The notes beneath the pieces were generated by a model. The model saw only the letters and a program-made list of their open reading frames with translations. It did not search any database and had not been told where the DNA came from. Positions 29,926 to 41,018 of a stretch of DNA of 64,000 nucleotides are shown piece by piece. Position 1 is the stretch's first letter. Each line of letters begins with the position of its first letter. Source of the DNA: Pigmentiphaga litoralis (GTDB taxonomy: Bacteria; Pseudomonadota; Gammaproteobacteria; Burkholderiales; Burkholderiaceae_B); the NCBI RefSeq assembly GCF_014651835.1, contig NZ_BMXQ01000002.1, positions 1 through 64,000 of the forward strand, given 5' to 3'. The position numbers and the translations under genes are program-made.

Positions 29926-29950
29926 CGCCCTCGGGCGGCCGTTTGGCCAC
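29923..29950 (+). terminator. Possible terminator of the M23 gene
   Basis: GGCCGCC, CTCG, GGCGGCC hairpin followed by a weak T-tract (GTTTGG). It partly overlaps the tandem repeat. The short T-run makes it uncertain. Confidence 0.4.
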
Positions 29951-30041
29951 TACGGTGCTAAACTCATCGGCTTCCCTCTATCTATAGGCTGGGTCGTTGC
30001 GCCAGTGGTTCGGCGCCCCGGTTCCTTGCAGACATCGCGCA

Positions 30042-32786
<2,745 letters not shown>

Positions 32787-32880
32787 CCCCCCCTGGGCGC
32801 TGCGCGCCTCCCCCCAGGGGGCGACGCGAGCGGACTGGCAAAGCCAGATCCGCCGCGTCCTCGATCTGGGGAGCGTAGGT
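32787..32880. repeat. Dispersed Burkholderiales-type intergenic repeat
   Basis: Right after the secA stop lies a C-run and an inverted repeat (CCCCCTGGG at 32789-32797, CCCAGGGGG at 32813-32821) followed by GCGACGCGAGCGGACTGGC and GATCTGGGGAGCG. This composition is reminiscent of short repeats scattered between genes in Bordetella, Achromobacter and Comamonadaceae. From memory only; copies elsewhere in this genome are not visible in the window. Confidence 0.5.
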
Positions 32881-32910
32881 GCTGGGGGTGGTTTGTTTGG
32901 CTTGAATGAG

Positions 32911-32946
32911 AAATGCCCGCGATGGTTCGCGGGCATTTTTGTTTTT
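32911..32946 (+). terminator. secA terminator
   Basis: Perfect 12-base arms (32911-32922 and 32927-32938) around TGGT, followed by TTTTTGTTTTT. Reads rightwards and faces the convergent alpha/beta hydrolase gene. Confidence 0.9.
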
Positions 32947-33006
32947 GGGAGTTGGGCGGGGGGCGGCGCTTTGCGGCTGCGGCGTCGCGGGGCTCGGTAG
33001 CTGGGC

Positions 33007-33702
33007 TTACCAGCTTAGCCAGTCTCTTAGCACCTGGCTGGTCTCTTCGGGCTGTTCCAGGGCGGGCAGGTGGCCGCATTCTTTGAAGGTGTGCAGGTGC
33101 GAGCCGGGGATGGCTTGGTGCAGGGCTTGGGCGTCGCTGGGGGGTGTCAGGACGTCGTGGTCGCCGACGGCGATCAGGGTGGGTACCTTGATTGTCGGCA
33201 GCAGGGGGCGGGAGTCGGGGCGGCCCAGGATGGCGAGTTGCTGGCGCATGAAGGCGGGACCGCCCACGCGCAGGGCCATGGCTTTGACCTCCATGCCGAC
33301 GGGACCCGCGACGTGCGAGGCGTGGACCAGTCGGGGCAACAGCCGGGTGGTGACGCCGCGAAACTGGCCGATTTCTAGTGACGCGATGCCGGCCCGGCGC
33401 TCAGTGATCTTGTCGGGATGGTCGGGCGTGGCGCGGGTGTCGAACAGGGCAAGGCGAGTGACGCGTTCGGGTGCCTGGCGCAGGATCTCGAAGGCTACGT
33501 AGCCGCCCATGGACAGGGCTGCCAGCGCAAAGCGTTCCGGGGCGGCGTCCAGCGCGCGGCGGGCCATGGCGGTGATCGTGTCGTCCAAAGTCAGGTCGGC
33601 GATCTGCGGATCGGCAATGTCTGCCAGGTCGGCCGCCTGCGCGCGCCACAGGGCGTCGTCGCAGAGCAAGCCAGGCAGGAAGACGAGGGGCGTACGGGTC
33701 AT
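33007..33702 (-). CDS. Alpha/beta hydrolase
   Basis: A 231-residue hydrolase of the alpha/beta fold. The N-terminal VFLPGLLCDDALW carries the oxyanion region, ALSMGGYVAFEIL holds the nucleophile Ser, VGDHDVLTP the acid, and ECGHLPALEQP the catalytic His. No signal peptide. ATG at 33702 is preferred to one at 33771. Related to the esterase/BioH-like group, but the substrate cannot be assigned. Lies just downstream of mgtE on the same strand, 87 bases away. Confidence 0.85.
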   Translation of the reverse strand: MTRTPLVFLPGLLCDDALWRAQAADLADIADPQIADLTLDDTITAMARRALDAAPERFALAALSMGGYVAFEILRQAPERVTRLALFDTRATPDHPDKITERRAGIASLEIGQFRGVTTRLLPRLVHASHVAGPVGMEVKAMALRVGGPAFMRQQLAILGRPDSRPLLPTIKVPTLIAVGDHDVLTPPSDAQALHQAIPGSHLHTFKECGHLPALEQPEETSQVLRDWLSW

Positions 33703-33789
33703 GGGGTCAGCGCAAACATAAGGGCAGCTTCGGCACAGGGGCGAGACGACTTGATTTGCAGGTCGCGGCAAGCATGGCTGCCGCGCTGC

Positions 33790-35289
33790 CTACAGCAAGA
33801 ACAACGTCGCCAGCCCCAAAAAGATAAAGAACCCCATGGTGTCGGTCGCGAACGTCAGCAGCACCGACGAGCCAATGGCCGGGTCCTTGCCAAAGCGTGT
33901 CCGGGTCAGGGGCACGAGCATCCCGATGCTGGCGCCGACGAGCAGGTTCAGCACCATGGCCGACATCATCACCAGGCCCAGCGAATAGCGGCCCGAAATG
34001 GCCCATGCAAACAGCGCCGCGACCAGGCCGCCGCCAATGCCGACCACCAGGGCGATCTGCAATTCACGGCGCACGAGCTTGGATACGTTGGCGCTGTTGA
34101 TCCGGCCGACCGCCAATGCCCGGATGATCAGGGTCATGGTCTGGTTGCCCGAGTTGCCGCCGATGCCCGCCACGATCGACATCAGGAAGGCCAGGATCAC
34201 GATGTGGCCCACGGTGTCTTCGAAGCGCGAGGCCACGAATGACGCGATGGCGGCCGTGCACAGGTTGACCAGCAGCCAAGGCGCGCGGTTGCGGATGGCC
34301 TGCGACACCGGTGCAAAAATGTCTTCTTCACCCAGACCGGCCTTGGACAGGGCCTGTTCGTCGGACGCTTCGCGGATCACGTCCACGACGTCGTTCACGG
34401 TCACGCGGCCGATCAGCCGGCCCACCGCATCGACCACGGGTGCCGATACCAGGTCATACCGCTCGAACGCCGCGGCGGCTTCGTCGGCCTCGTCGAGCGG
34501 GGCCAGGGTCAGGATTTCGGTGTCCATGACATCGGTCACCTGCCGTTCCGGATCGGTCACCAGCAGGCGGTTGATCGGCAGTCCGCCAATCAGCTTTTCC
34601 TGGCGGTCGACGATAAAGATCTGGTCGGTGTGGTCGGGCAGTTCCTGCAGCCGGCGCAGGTAGCGCAGCACCACTTCCAGCGTCACGTCGTTGCGCACCC
34701 GGACCATCTCGAAGTCCATGATCGCGCCCACCGAATCCTCGGGGTAGCTCATGACGGCGGTCAGGCGGGCCCGTTCTTCGTCGGTCAGGCCCTTCTGGAC
34801 CTCGGCCACCACTTCGGGCGGCAGGTCGGGGGCCAGATCGGCCAGCTCGTCGGCTTCCAGGTTCTCGGTCGCAGCGACCAGCTCTTGCTGGTCCATGGTC
34901 GAGATCAGCGACTCGCGGACCCAGTCGGCCACCTCGAGCAGGATCTCGCCGTCGCGGTCGGCGCGCACCAGCTGCCAGATGCTCTGGCGATCGTCTTTGG
35001 GCAGCGATTCGAGAATGAAGGCGACATCGGCCGAATGCAGGTCGTCGAGCAGCGCGCCCAGTTCGGCATCGTGCTGGCGATGCACCAGCGCTTCGACGAG
35101 CGGGCCGCGGCTATCGCCCACTTCCTGGCGATGGACCAGATCCGCCACCAGATGCTGGCGGCGCAAGAGTTCCTGGACGTGCTCCAGGGCTTCCTGGGCG
35201 TCTTCGGGTTCGAGCCGGTTACGCTCGAGCGACTTCTGGGTATGAACGGATTCGACCATCGCGCGGGGAAAGGCAAAACGGGTCCGCAC
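33790..35289 (-). CDS. mgtE: Magnesium transporter MgtE
   Basis: Magnesium channel of about 499 residues. An N-terminal superhelical domain (LLDDLHSADVAFILESLP, repeated helices), two CBS domains (about residues 150-275; VRNDVTLEVVLRYLRR, VDAVGRLIGRVTVNDVVD) that sense magnesium, and a C-terminal five-helix membrane domain (PWLLVNLCTAAIASF, GIGGNSGNQTMTL, AIGSSVLLTFATDTMGF). The start is uncertain: a GTG at 35289 or an ATG at 35259 (MVESVHTQ); neither has a strong ribosome site. Confidence 0.92.
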   Translation of the reverse strand: MRTRFAFPRAMVESVHTQKSLERNRLEPEDAQEALEHVQELLRRQHLVADLVHRQEVGDSRGPLVEALVHRQHDAELGALLDDLHSADVAFILESLPKDDRQSIWQLVRADRDGEILLEVADWVRESLISTMDQQELVAATENLEADELADLAPDLPPEVVAEVQKGLTDEERARLTAVMSYPEDSVGAIMDFEMVRVRNDVTLEVVLRYLRRLQELPDHTDQIFIVDRQEKLIGGLPINRLLVTDPERQVTDVMDTEILTLAPLDEADEAAAAFERYDLVSAPVVDAVGRLIGRVTVNDVVDVIREASDEQALSKAGLGEEDIFAPVSQAIRNRAPWLLVNLCTAAIASFVASRFEDTVGHIVILAFLMSIVAGIGGNSGNQTMTLIIRALAVGRINSANVSKLVRRELQIALVVGIGGGLVAALFAWAISGRYSLGLVMMSAMVLNLLVGASIGMLVPLTRTRFGKDPAIGSSVLLTFATDTMGFFIFLGLATLFLL

Positions 35290-35453
35290 GGGCCGGGCGC
35301 CTGACCTTTCCGCGCGACGGCGACGGGGTCAGAGCGGGCGGGTGCGAGATCCGGAATTCAGGAGACCGGCACTGCGGGCTGGGATGCTTGGGGGTGGCGG
35401 TGAGGCCATTCCGGTGAGCGGCGAGAAGGCGCCGCGGAGTCAACGAAGCGAGG

Positions 35454-35483
35454 ATTGTACGCGGCAGGTAGCTCTTCCGTCAT
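35454..35483 (-). promoter_or_regulatory. Candidate mgtE promoter
   Basis: On the minus strand ATGACG (35483-35478) and TACAAT (35459-35454) are spaced by 18 bases. The predicted start near 35447 would give mgtE a leader of about 160 bases, long enough for a regulatory RNA, though no known magnesium-responsive motif was recognised. Confidence 0.4.
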
Positions 35484-35520
35484 TGCAGCAAGAAGGCAGT
35501 CCCGGTTTGTTGCAATTGCG

Positions 35521-36309
35521 TCAGGGGATGGGCGTGCCGGCCATGCGGCGGACCAGCGTGTCGGTGCGCGACGCCAGGTAGGCGGACCCCCGGTGCTGGT
35601 CATAGAAGCGCGGCCGCGGCAGCATGGACGCCAGCCGCGCCGACTGGTAGGCAGTCAGGTTGCTGGCCGACGTGCGGAAGTAGTGGCGGGCGGCGGCTTC
35701 GGCGCCGAACACGCCTTCGCCCCATTCGGCAATGTTCAGATAGAGCTCCAGGATCCGCTCTTTGCTCATGACCGTCTCGATCATGTAGGTGATGACCACT
35801 TCCTGCGCCTTGCGCACGTAATTGCGCGAGTTGGACAGGAACAGGTTCTTGGCGACCTGCTGCGTGATGGTCGATCCGCCGCGCACGGGCTTGGACGGCG
35901 GCTTGCGGCCCCGGGCCAGGGCGCGCTCGGTGGCTTCGGCCAGTTGACGATTGTGCTCGTAGGCCCGCTCGATCGCGTCCCAGTCGATGCCGCCATGCTC
36001 GATGAAGTTGGCGTCTTCAGCCGCAATCGCCGCACGTTTGAGGTTGTTGCTGATGCCGCCGTAATCGACCCACTGATACTGCAGGCGGCGGTTGGGATCG
36101 GCGGCCTGCAGGCGCGACAGTTCATTGCGCATGACCGACGTGGAAGACGGCGCCTGGTAGGCATACCAGACCACCCAGCCGAACAGCCAGGCCTGGTACA
36201 ACACCACCAGCAGCACAAAGACGCCAAGTGCCTTGAACACGGTGCCAACGACTCCGCGCTTGCGGGTCTTCGTTGCCTTGCCTGCCGTTGCCGCCTTCCG
36301 TGCCGCCAT
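35521..36309 (-). CDS. mtgA: Monofunctional peptidoglycan glycosyltransferase
   Basis: GT51 enzyme that polymerises lipid II without a transpeptidase domain. 262 residues: basic N-terminal tail (KAATAGKATKTRKRG), one membrane segment (about residues 23-45), then the glycosyltransferase motifs AAEDANFIEHGGIDW (catalytic Glu), RGGSTITQQVAKNLFLS, RKAQEVVITYMIE with the second Glu region, and ILELYLNIAEWG. Normal length for MtgA. Starts three bases after the aroE stop on the same strand, a usual partner in betaproteobacteria. Confidence 0.95.
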   Translation of the reverse strand: MAARKAATAGKATKTRKRGVVGTVFKALGVFVLLVVLYQAWLFGWVVWYAYQAPSSTSVMRNELSRLQAADPNRRLQYQWVDYGGISNNLKRAAIAAEDANFIEHGGIDWDAIERAYEHNRQLAEATERALARGRKPPSKPVRGGSTITQQVAKNLFLSNSRNYVRKAQEVVITYMIETVMSKERILELYLNIAEWGEGVFGAEAAARHYFRTSASNLTAYQSARLASMLPRPRFYDQHRGSAYLASRTDTLVRRMAGTPIP

Positions 36310-36312
36310 CGT

Positions 36313-37173
36313 TCAGGCGCCCGTCTGCAACATGGCGCGCAGCGACGACAGCACCGGCGCCGTCTGCGGACGCAGCCCGCGCCACAGGAAGAAACTTTCG
36401 GCCGCCTGCTCGACCAGCATGCCCAGGCCATCGGCCGTGCGCGCCGCGCCATCGGCCTTGGCCTGACGCATGAACGCCGTCGGCTGCGACGCATACATCA
36501 TGTCGTAGGCCAGCGAGTCGGGCGCATAGAGTCCTGGGGGCAGGTCGGGCGCCGTATCCCCCAGGCTGCTCGCCGTGGCATTGATCACCACGTCCCAATG
36601 GCTGTGCAGCACCATGCCGCGGGTCGTGCCGCCGGCGCTCAGGCGCGCCGCGGCAGGGTGCTCGGCAAACGCCTGCACCAGTTCATGGGCGCGATCTTCG
36701 GTGCGATTGACCACGTGCAGGCGCTGCGCGCCCGCCGACAGCAAAGGCAGCACGACCCCGCGCGCCGCGCCACCTGCGCCCACCAGCAGCACACGGGCAC
36801 GGTCCAGCGCGACACCCAGGCGACCCAGATCGCGCAGCAGGCCGACGCCATCGGTATTGCAGCCGTGGAATTCGCCGTGCTTGACCCACAGGGTGTTGAC
36901 CGCCCCCGCCGCCATCGCCCGCGGCGTCTGGCGGCCGCGTGTCAGTTCGAAGGCTTCCATCTTGAAGGGCACCGTCACGTTCAGGCCGGCCCCACCCGTC
37001 GAAAAGAACTCGTCGACCGCATGCGGAAAGGCGTCGACCGGGGCGGCGAGCCGTTCATAGATCATGTTCTGATCCGTCTGGCCTGCAAAGGCCGCATGGA
37101 TCTGGGGGGACTTGCTGTGCGTGACCGGGTTGCCGATCACGGCGTAGCGCGAGGGGAGGTCAGTGGGGGCCAT
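36313..37173 (-). CDS. aroE: Shikimate dehydrogenase
   Basis: NADPH-dependent reduction of 3-dehydroshikimate to shikimate. 286 residues. Motifs: YAVIGNPVTHSKSPQIHAAF (substrate site), NVTVPFKMEAFE with the catalytic Lys, NTDGVGLLRDL, the nucleotide fold VLLVGAGGAARGV, and VNRTEDRA for NADP phosphate recognition. It starts one base inside the stop of the TonB-like gene upstream and runs into mtgA, forming one operon on the minus strand. Confidence 0.96.
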   Translation of the reverse strand: MAPTDLPSRYAVIGNPVTHSKSPQIHAAFAGQTDQNMIYERLAAPVDAFPHAVDEFFSTGGAGLNVTVPFKMEAFELTRGRQTPRAMAAGAVNTLWVKHGEFHGCNTDGVGLLRDLGRLGVALDRARVLLVGAGGAARGVVLPLLSAGAQRLHVVNRTEDRAHELVQAFAEHPAAARLSAGGTTRGMVLHSHWDVVINATASSLGDTAPDLPPGLYAPDSLAYDMMYASQPTAFMRQAKADGAARTADGLGMLVEQAAESFFLWRGLRPQTAPVLSSLRAMLQTGA

Positions 37174-38144
37174 TAACCGGGGGTCGCTATCAAGGAGTCT
37201 TTCGTGAAATGCCAGGTGCGCGTGATGGCGAGGATGTCCGTGTCTTTCGCGATCTGGGGCGGGAAGGGCGGGAACGGTGCGGCAAGCGCCACGATGCGGC
37301 GGGCCGCGTCGTTCAGGACTTTATGTTCCGACGGGCGATCGATGTCGAACGACTCGATGCTGCCATCGGCCCGTATCAACACGGTCATCCGCAACGATCC
37401 ATACAGCCGGCCGCGCGCTTCCGGCGGATAGTTGCGGTTCCCCACCGCTTCGATCCGGGTGCGCCACTGGTCCACGTAGGTCGCAAAACGGTATTCGGAC
37501 GTCGACGGCGCAAAGAAATGCTTGCGCGGACGCTTGTTGTAATCCTCGATGCGATTCGCAATCTCGGCAAATTGCCGCGTCAGCTGGTTGGCGCGCGTTT
37601 TCGCATCCACCGGCTGCTGGGTCGGCACCCCATTGGCCCCCTCGGGCGCGGGCGGCGGCGCCACGTGCTGCTTCTGCGCCTCGACCTCGGCCGCCAGCAA
37701 GCGCTGCTGCGCTTCCAGCTGCGCCTGTTGCTGCTGCACGCTGGCGAGCATCTCGCCATCGCTGGTGGCAGCCGACCGCGGCACCGGCGCCGCGGCACGG
37801 CCGCGCTCGCTGTTGCCGCCGCCGTCGCTGTTGACCTGGGCCAGCACCTCGGCCTTGGCCGGCGCGGACTTGGTGCCCGCGTTGACCAGGATCACTTCCA
37901 TCCCGATTTCCTGCGCCGTCGGCTTGGGCGGCTCGGGTGACGTGAAATGCACCGTCATCGCCAGGCCATGCGTGAGCAGCGAAATCACCAAAGCCGTGCG
38001 CATCAGCCGATATTTGCGATCGTGGAGCAGGGACGCAATCGGGCCCGCCCGGCGGTCTGGACGCCGGGGAGGCGGTGACGATCGCGGCGCGGTCCGCGCG
38101 GCGCGAGGCGCGTCGGATGAGCGAGAAGACAAGGTAACTGGCAC
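37173..38144 (-). CDS. TonB-like energy transducer
   Basis: Predicted inner-membrane protein spanning the periplasm. From a GTG at 38144 it has 323 residues: a cytoplasmic Arg/Pro/Ser-rich N-terminus, one membrane helix (MRTALVISLLTHGLAMTV), a long Gln/Ala/Pro-rich middle with a QQQQAQLEAQQRLLAAEVEA coiled coil, and a C-terminal TonB domain (YPPEARGRLYGSLRMTVLI, DGSIESFDI, AARRIVALAAPFPPFPP). An ATG at 38210 and one at 38003 are alternative starts. No exbB/exbD nearby. Overlaps aroE by one base. A role in cell envelope energy transfer is inferred from the domain only. Confidence 0.82.
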   Translation of the reverse strand: MPVTLSSRSSDAPRAARTAPRSSPPPRRPDRRAGPIASLLHDRKYRLMRTALVISLLTHGLAMTVHFTSPEPPKPTAQEIGMEVILVNAGTKSAPAKAEVLAQVNSDGGGNSERGRAAAPVPRSAATSDGEMLASVQQQQAQLEAQQRLLAAEVEAQKQHVAPPPAPEGANGVPTQQPVDAKTRANQLTRQFAEIANRIEDYNKRPRKHFFAPSTSEYRFATYVDQWRTRIEAVGNRNYPPEARGRLYGSLRMTVLIRADGSIESFDIDRPSEHKVLNDAARRIVALAAPFPPFPPQIAKDTDILAITRTWHFTKDSLIATPG

Positions 38145-38297
38145 GCCGCAATTGTAGGGGCAAGTTACGGCATCAGTGAGATCCAAACTGTCGCGCTGCG
38201 GCGTAAACAACGGCGGGGCGACCTGGATGGCTCAACTGTAGTGGTGCGCGGCCCAGCGCTAGTGAGCAGTTGCTCTGCGCTAGGGCACAGCAACCGG

Positions 38298-39263
38298 CTA
38301 CGCAATGATGCGGTGGGCCGGCACCCGGCCTGCCACGATATCGTCGATCGCCTGCACCACCACGTCGCGCTGCGCCAGTACCGACGCAGGCGACCGGCCG
38401 GACATATGCGGCGTGACCAGTACGTTGGGGTACGACGTCAACTCCGCCAGCAATCCTGGCGGCGGCGACGGCTCTTCTTCCAGCACATCCAGCCCCGCGC
38501 CCGCAATCGCGCCACTGCGCAACGCGTCAAGCAGATCCGCGGTCTTGAGCACCGACCCCCGCGCCACATTGATCACGAAGCCCTGGGGCCCCAGGGCATC
38601 GAACGCAGGCCTGGACAGCAGATGCCGCGTGGCCGGGCCGCCCGGACAGCAGGCGAACAGAAAATCGCTGGCCGCCGCCAGACTCGTGACGTCAGGGTGG
38701 TAAGCCGCCTGGAACGCCGTTTCCAGGTCAGGCTTGCGCCGGGGCGAATGGTAGGCAATCGATGCCCCGAACGCTTTCGCCCGCTCCGCCACCAGCTGGC
38801 CGATCTGCCCCATGCCCAGAATGCCGACGCGTGACCCGCTGAACGCCGGCCGCGACGCCCGCAGATCGCTCCACGGCGTCCCGGCGCGCAAGGCGTGGTG
38901 CAGCGGCGCATACCCCCGCGCCAGGCTGAGCGCGAATCCCACGGCATGTTCCGCCACCGACACCGAATTGGTGCCCGGCCCATGCGTGACGGTAATGCCC
39001 CGCTGCGCCGCCGCCGCGACATCGATGTTCTCGTACCCCGCGCCAATTGCAAGAATCAGCTTGAGCCGGGGCATCCGGTCCATGAGCGCCGGCGCATAGC
39101 CCACCGTGCCGTTGGTCAGCACGGCCACGGTGTCCGACAGGCCGGGCTCGGCCCAGTCCAGCGTGTCCGGCCCGTGTTCATGCAGATGCAGCCGGAAGCG
39201 GGACTGCAGCGCCGTGCGCATCGGGTCGGTCAGGCCGATGAGAGCCAGGACGTTGTGGGGCAT
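38298..39263 (-). CDS. D-2-hydroxyacid dehydrogenase (NAD(P)-dependent)
   Basis: Reduces a 2-oxoacid to a D-2-hydroxyacid or the reverse; similar to glyoxylate/hydroxypyruvate reductases. 321 residues: an N-terminal substrate domain (LTNGTVGYAPALM), the conserved ILAIGAGYENIDVAAAAQRG, the nucleotide site VGILGMGQIGQLVAE, and the catalytic triad region with Arg in NVARGSVL, Glu in LDVLEEEP and His in VTPHMSG. It follows the VOC gene after 19 bases, so the two form a minus-strand operon. The pairing with a Bug binding protein suggests use of an imported organic acid. Confidence 0.88.
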   Translation of the reverse strand: MPHNVLALIGLTDPMRTALQSRFRLHLHEHGPDTLDWAEPGLSDTVAVLTNGTVGYAPALMDRMPRLKLILAIGAGYENIDVAAAAQRGITVTHGPGTNSVSVAEHAVGFALSLARGYAPLHHALRAGTPWSDLRASRPAFSGSRVGILGMGQIGQLVAERAKAFGASIAYHSPRRKPDLETAFQAAYHPDVTSLAAASDFLFACCPGGPATRHLLSRPAFDALGPQGFVINVARGSVLKTADLLDALRSGAIAGAGLDVLEEEPSPPPGLLAELTSYPNVLVTPHMSGRSPASVLAQRDVVVQAIDDIVAGRVPAHRIIA

Positions 39264-39282
39264 GGGGGACCTATGGGACGAA

Positions 39283-39717
39283 TCAGGGAAGAGGGGACGG
39301 AGCGAAGGAGGTGTCGACGGGAGCGACCTCCTTGACGGCGCCTTTCCAGCCACTTTCCGTGATGTCGAACACCGTACCGTCGGGCATGCGGTATTTGACC
39401 TCATAAAACACGTTCGGATCGGTTTCTTTGCGGCCGGTCAGGTAGGTTCCCCCGGCATCCATCACGCGCTGCTCGGCCTCTTCAAGGTTGTCGACCCACA
39501 TGCCGAAGTGGATCACCCCGCGCACGTCCTTCAATCCGGCAAACCCCGGCACCGTTTCGTTCGTGAAGTCGAGCAGCGCCACGTTCATGACCCCGTCGGT
39601 CATGTAGATGCCACGCATTGCCGGGCCCGCGCGCGTCATGCCGAACGCCTTTTCGAAGAACTGCGCCGCCGCTTCCGGATCGCTGACTGACAGCGCGATA
39701 TGCCTAAGTTTGTCCAT
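39283..39717 (-). CDS. VOC superfamily protein (glyoxalase/dioxygenase-like)
   Basis: A 144-residue single-module VOC protein with two beta-alpha-beta-beta-beta repeats: LRHIALSVSDPEAAAQFF (first metal His), VIHFGMWVDNLEEAEQR (second His) and YEVKYRMPDGTVFDI (Glu region). Metal ligands look intact, so it may be a metal-dependent lyase, isomerase or dioxygenase; the reaction cannot be told. Strong ribosome site GAGGAG close to the ATG. First gene of the minus-strand pair, with the promoter and operator described below. Confidence 0.83.
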   Translation of the reverse strand: MDKLRHIALSVSDPEAAAQFFEKAFGMTRAGPAMRGIYMTDGVMNVALLDFTNETVPGFAGLKDVRGVIHFGMWVDNLEEAEQRVMDAGGTYLTGRKETDPNVFYEVKYRMPDGTVFDITESGWKGAVKEVAPVDTSFAPSPLP

Positions 39718-39785
39718 GAGATCTCCTCGACAGCCAGCGCACCAGCTGAGAAATGGAAAAAGCTGTTGTAAAAGTATTCCTGAAT

Positions 39786-39814
39786 ATATTATTGGTATAC
39801 CCAAAGAAGAACAA
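39786..39814 (-). promoter_or_regulatory. Promoter of the VOC/2-hydroxyacid dehydrogenase operon
   Basis: On the minus strand TTGTTC (39814-39809) and TAATAT (39791-39786) with exact 17-base spacing, an unusually AT-rich island in this GC-rich window. The GntR-type palindrome lies in the spacer. The start near 39779 gives a leader of about 60 bases. Confidence 0.6.
39792..39804. promoter_or_regulatory. Candidate GntR/FCD operator in the divergent region
   Basis: TTGGTATACCCAA with a perfect GGTATACC core (39794-39801). FCD-type GntR regulators such as UxuR/ExuR bind ATTGGTATACCAAT-like sites, and this one differs in a single position of the right arm. It sits between the -10 and -35 of the minus-strand promoter. 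The obvious candidate binder is the GntR protein encoded at 43241. Confidence 0.55.
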
Positions 39815-39856
39815 GCGAACAGGAACATCAGTTTTGCGCACCAGATTGAATTCTGG

Positions 39857-39871
39857 AATGCAAATTGCATT
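39857..39871. promoter_or_regulatory. Perfect 15-base palindrome upstream of the Bug gene
   Basis: AATGCAA-A-TTGCATT is fully symmetric and lies 71 bases before the ATG of the binding-protein gene. A weaker dyad (CCAGA/TCTGG, 39841-39856) adjoins it. These may be operators for the rightward transcript. Confidence 0.4.
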
Positions 39872-39941
39872 GCTTTGATCGTAAGGCGCCAGTGCCCCAA
39901 TCGGGTGCGGTGTCCGTCTTCCATTCCCTAGGGGTATCGCC

Positions 39942-40931
39942 ATGACACGCAGGTCCTGCTTCATTGCCTCACACTTGCTCGCCGTCGTATCCGCGCTTGC
40001 GACGCACACCAGCGCAGCCGATACATCCGCTTCGGGATGGCCGACGCGGCCCGTCACGATCGTGGTGCCATTTGCCCCAGGGGGGAACACGGATCTGATG
40101 GCGCGCCTGATCGGCGAGCGCCTGACCAAGACATTGGGCGGGCCGTTCATCGTGGATAACAAGGGCGGCGCGGGCGGGACCATTGCTGCCGAATTCGTCG
40201 CCCGCGCGCCTGCCGATGGCTACACGCTGTTCATGGCAACGCTGACGCAGATATCTACGGCGCCCTTCACCAACAAGATCCGGTACGACCCCATCAAGGA
40301 CTTCGTGCCGATCGCCAACGTGGGCGGCAATCCTTTCGTGATCACCGTCAGCTCCCAGAAGCCCTACAAGACGATGGCCGAGATGATCGACTACGGGAAA
40401 CGCAATCCGGGCAAATTGAATATGGGCAATGCAGGTGTCGGCGGCCTGACCCATTTATCAGGGTTGCTGTTCGCCAGACGGGCCGGCATCGAAGTGACCG
40501 AAGTGCCTTACAAGGGCGCGGCCTTGGCGCTGGCCGACGTGCTGAGCGGCCAGACGGATCTGTATTCCGGCAACCTGTCCGAAGTGCTTCCCTACGCCAA
40601 CAATGCCAAGGTCCGGCTGATGGCCGTATCGAGCAAGTCGCGCATCCGGCAGTTGCCTGACGTGCCGACGGTCTCGGAGTTGTTTCCCGACGCACAACCG
40701 GTCGAAACGTGGAACGGACTGGTCGGACCTGCTGCGATGCCAAGCGCCATCGTCGACAAAATCGCCGATGCCGTCATGGCGGCGCACGCCTCGCCAGAAT
40801 TCCAGAAACGCCTGGAAGATGCCGGGATCACCCCGTTGCCGGAAGCCAAGGCGGTTTTTGCGCGGCGTATCCAGAATGACATCGCGACGTGGAAGCCGAT
40901 CGTCGAACAGGCAGGCATCACGCCGGAATGA
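39942..40931 (+). CDS. Bug-family periplasmic solute-binding protein (TctC type)
   Basis: Binding protein of the tripartite tricarboxylate transporter type, a family greatly expanded in Bordetella and relatives. 329 residues with a Sec signal peptide (hydrophobic part about residues 7-24). Family signatures: WPTRPVTIVVPFAPGGNTD, GGAGGTIAAEFVARAPADGYT, NVGGNPFVITV, VPYKGAALALADVLSGQTD, and the late LPDVPTVSELFPD. No TctA/TctB membrane genes are adjacent, as usual for such orphan Bug genes. The ligand is unknown; neighbours suggest an aromatic or hydroxy acid. Confidence 0.93.
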   Translation: MTRRSCFIASHLLAVVSALATHTSAADTSASGWPTRPVTIVVPFAPGGNTDLMARLIGERLTKTLGGPFIVDNKGGAGGTIAAEFVARAPADGYTLFMATLTQISTAPFTNKIRYDPIKDFVPIANVGGNPFVITVSSQKPYKTMAEMIDYGKRNPGKLNMGNAGVGGLTHLSGLLFARRAGIEVTEVPYKGAALALADVLSGQTDLYSGNLSEVLPYANNAKVRLMAVSSKSRIRQLPDVPTVSELFPDAQPVETWNGLVGPAAMPSAIVDKIADAVMAAHASPEFQKRLEDAGITPLPEAKAVFARRIQNDIATWKPIVEQAGITPE

Positions 40932-41018
40932 CGGTGCAGCACGCGGGGGCTCGATCGAACGCTCTCGCCGTCTGGCCTTTCCCCCTGAGCCAATGACAGC
41001 CGTAAGGAGATGAGCAGC

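Noticed and set aside
29833-30041. A secM-like arrest peptide gene upstream of secA
   Set aside because: No reading frame with a signal peptide and arrest motif fits in the gap; the sequence is repeats and a hairpin.
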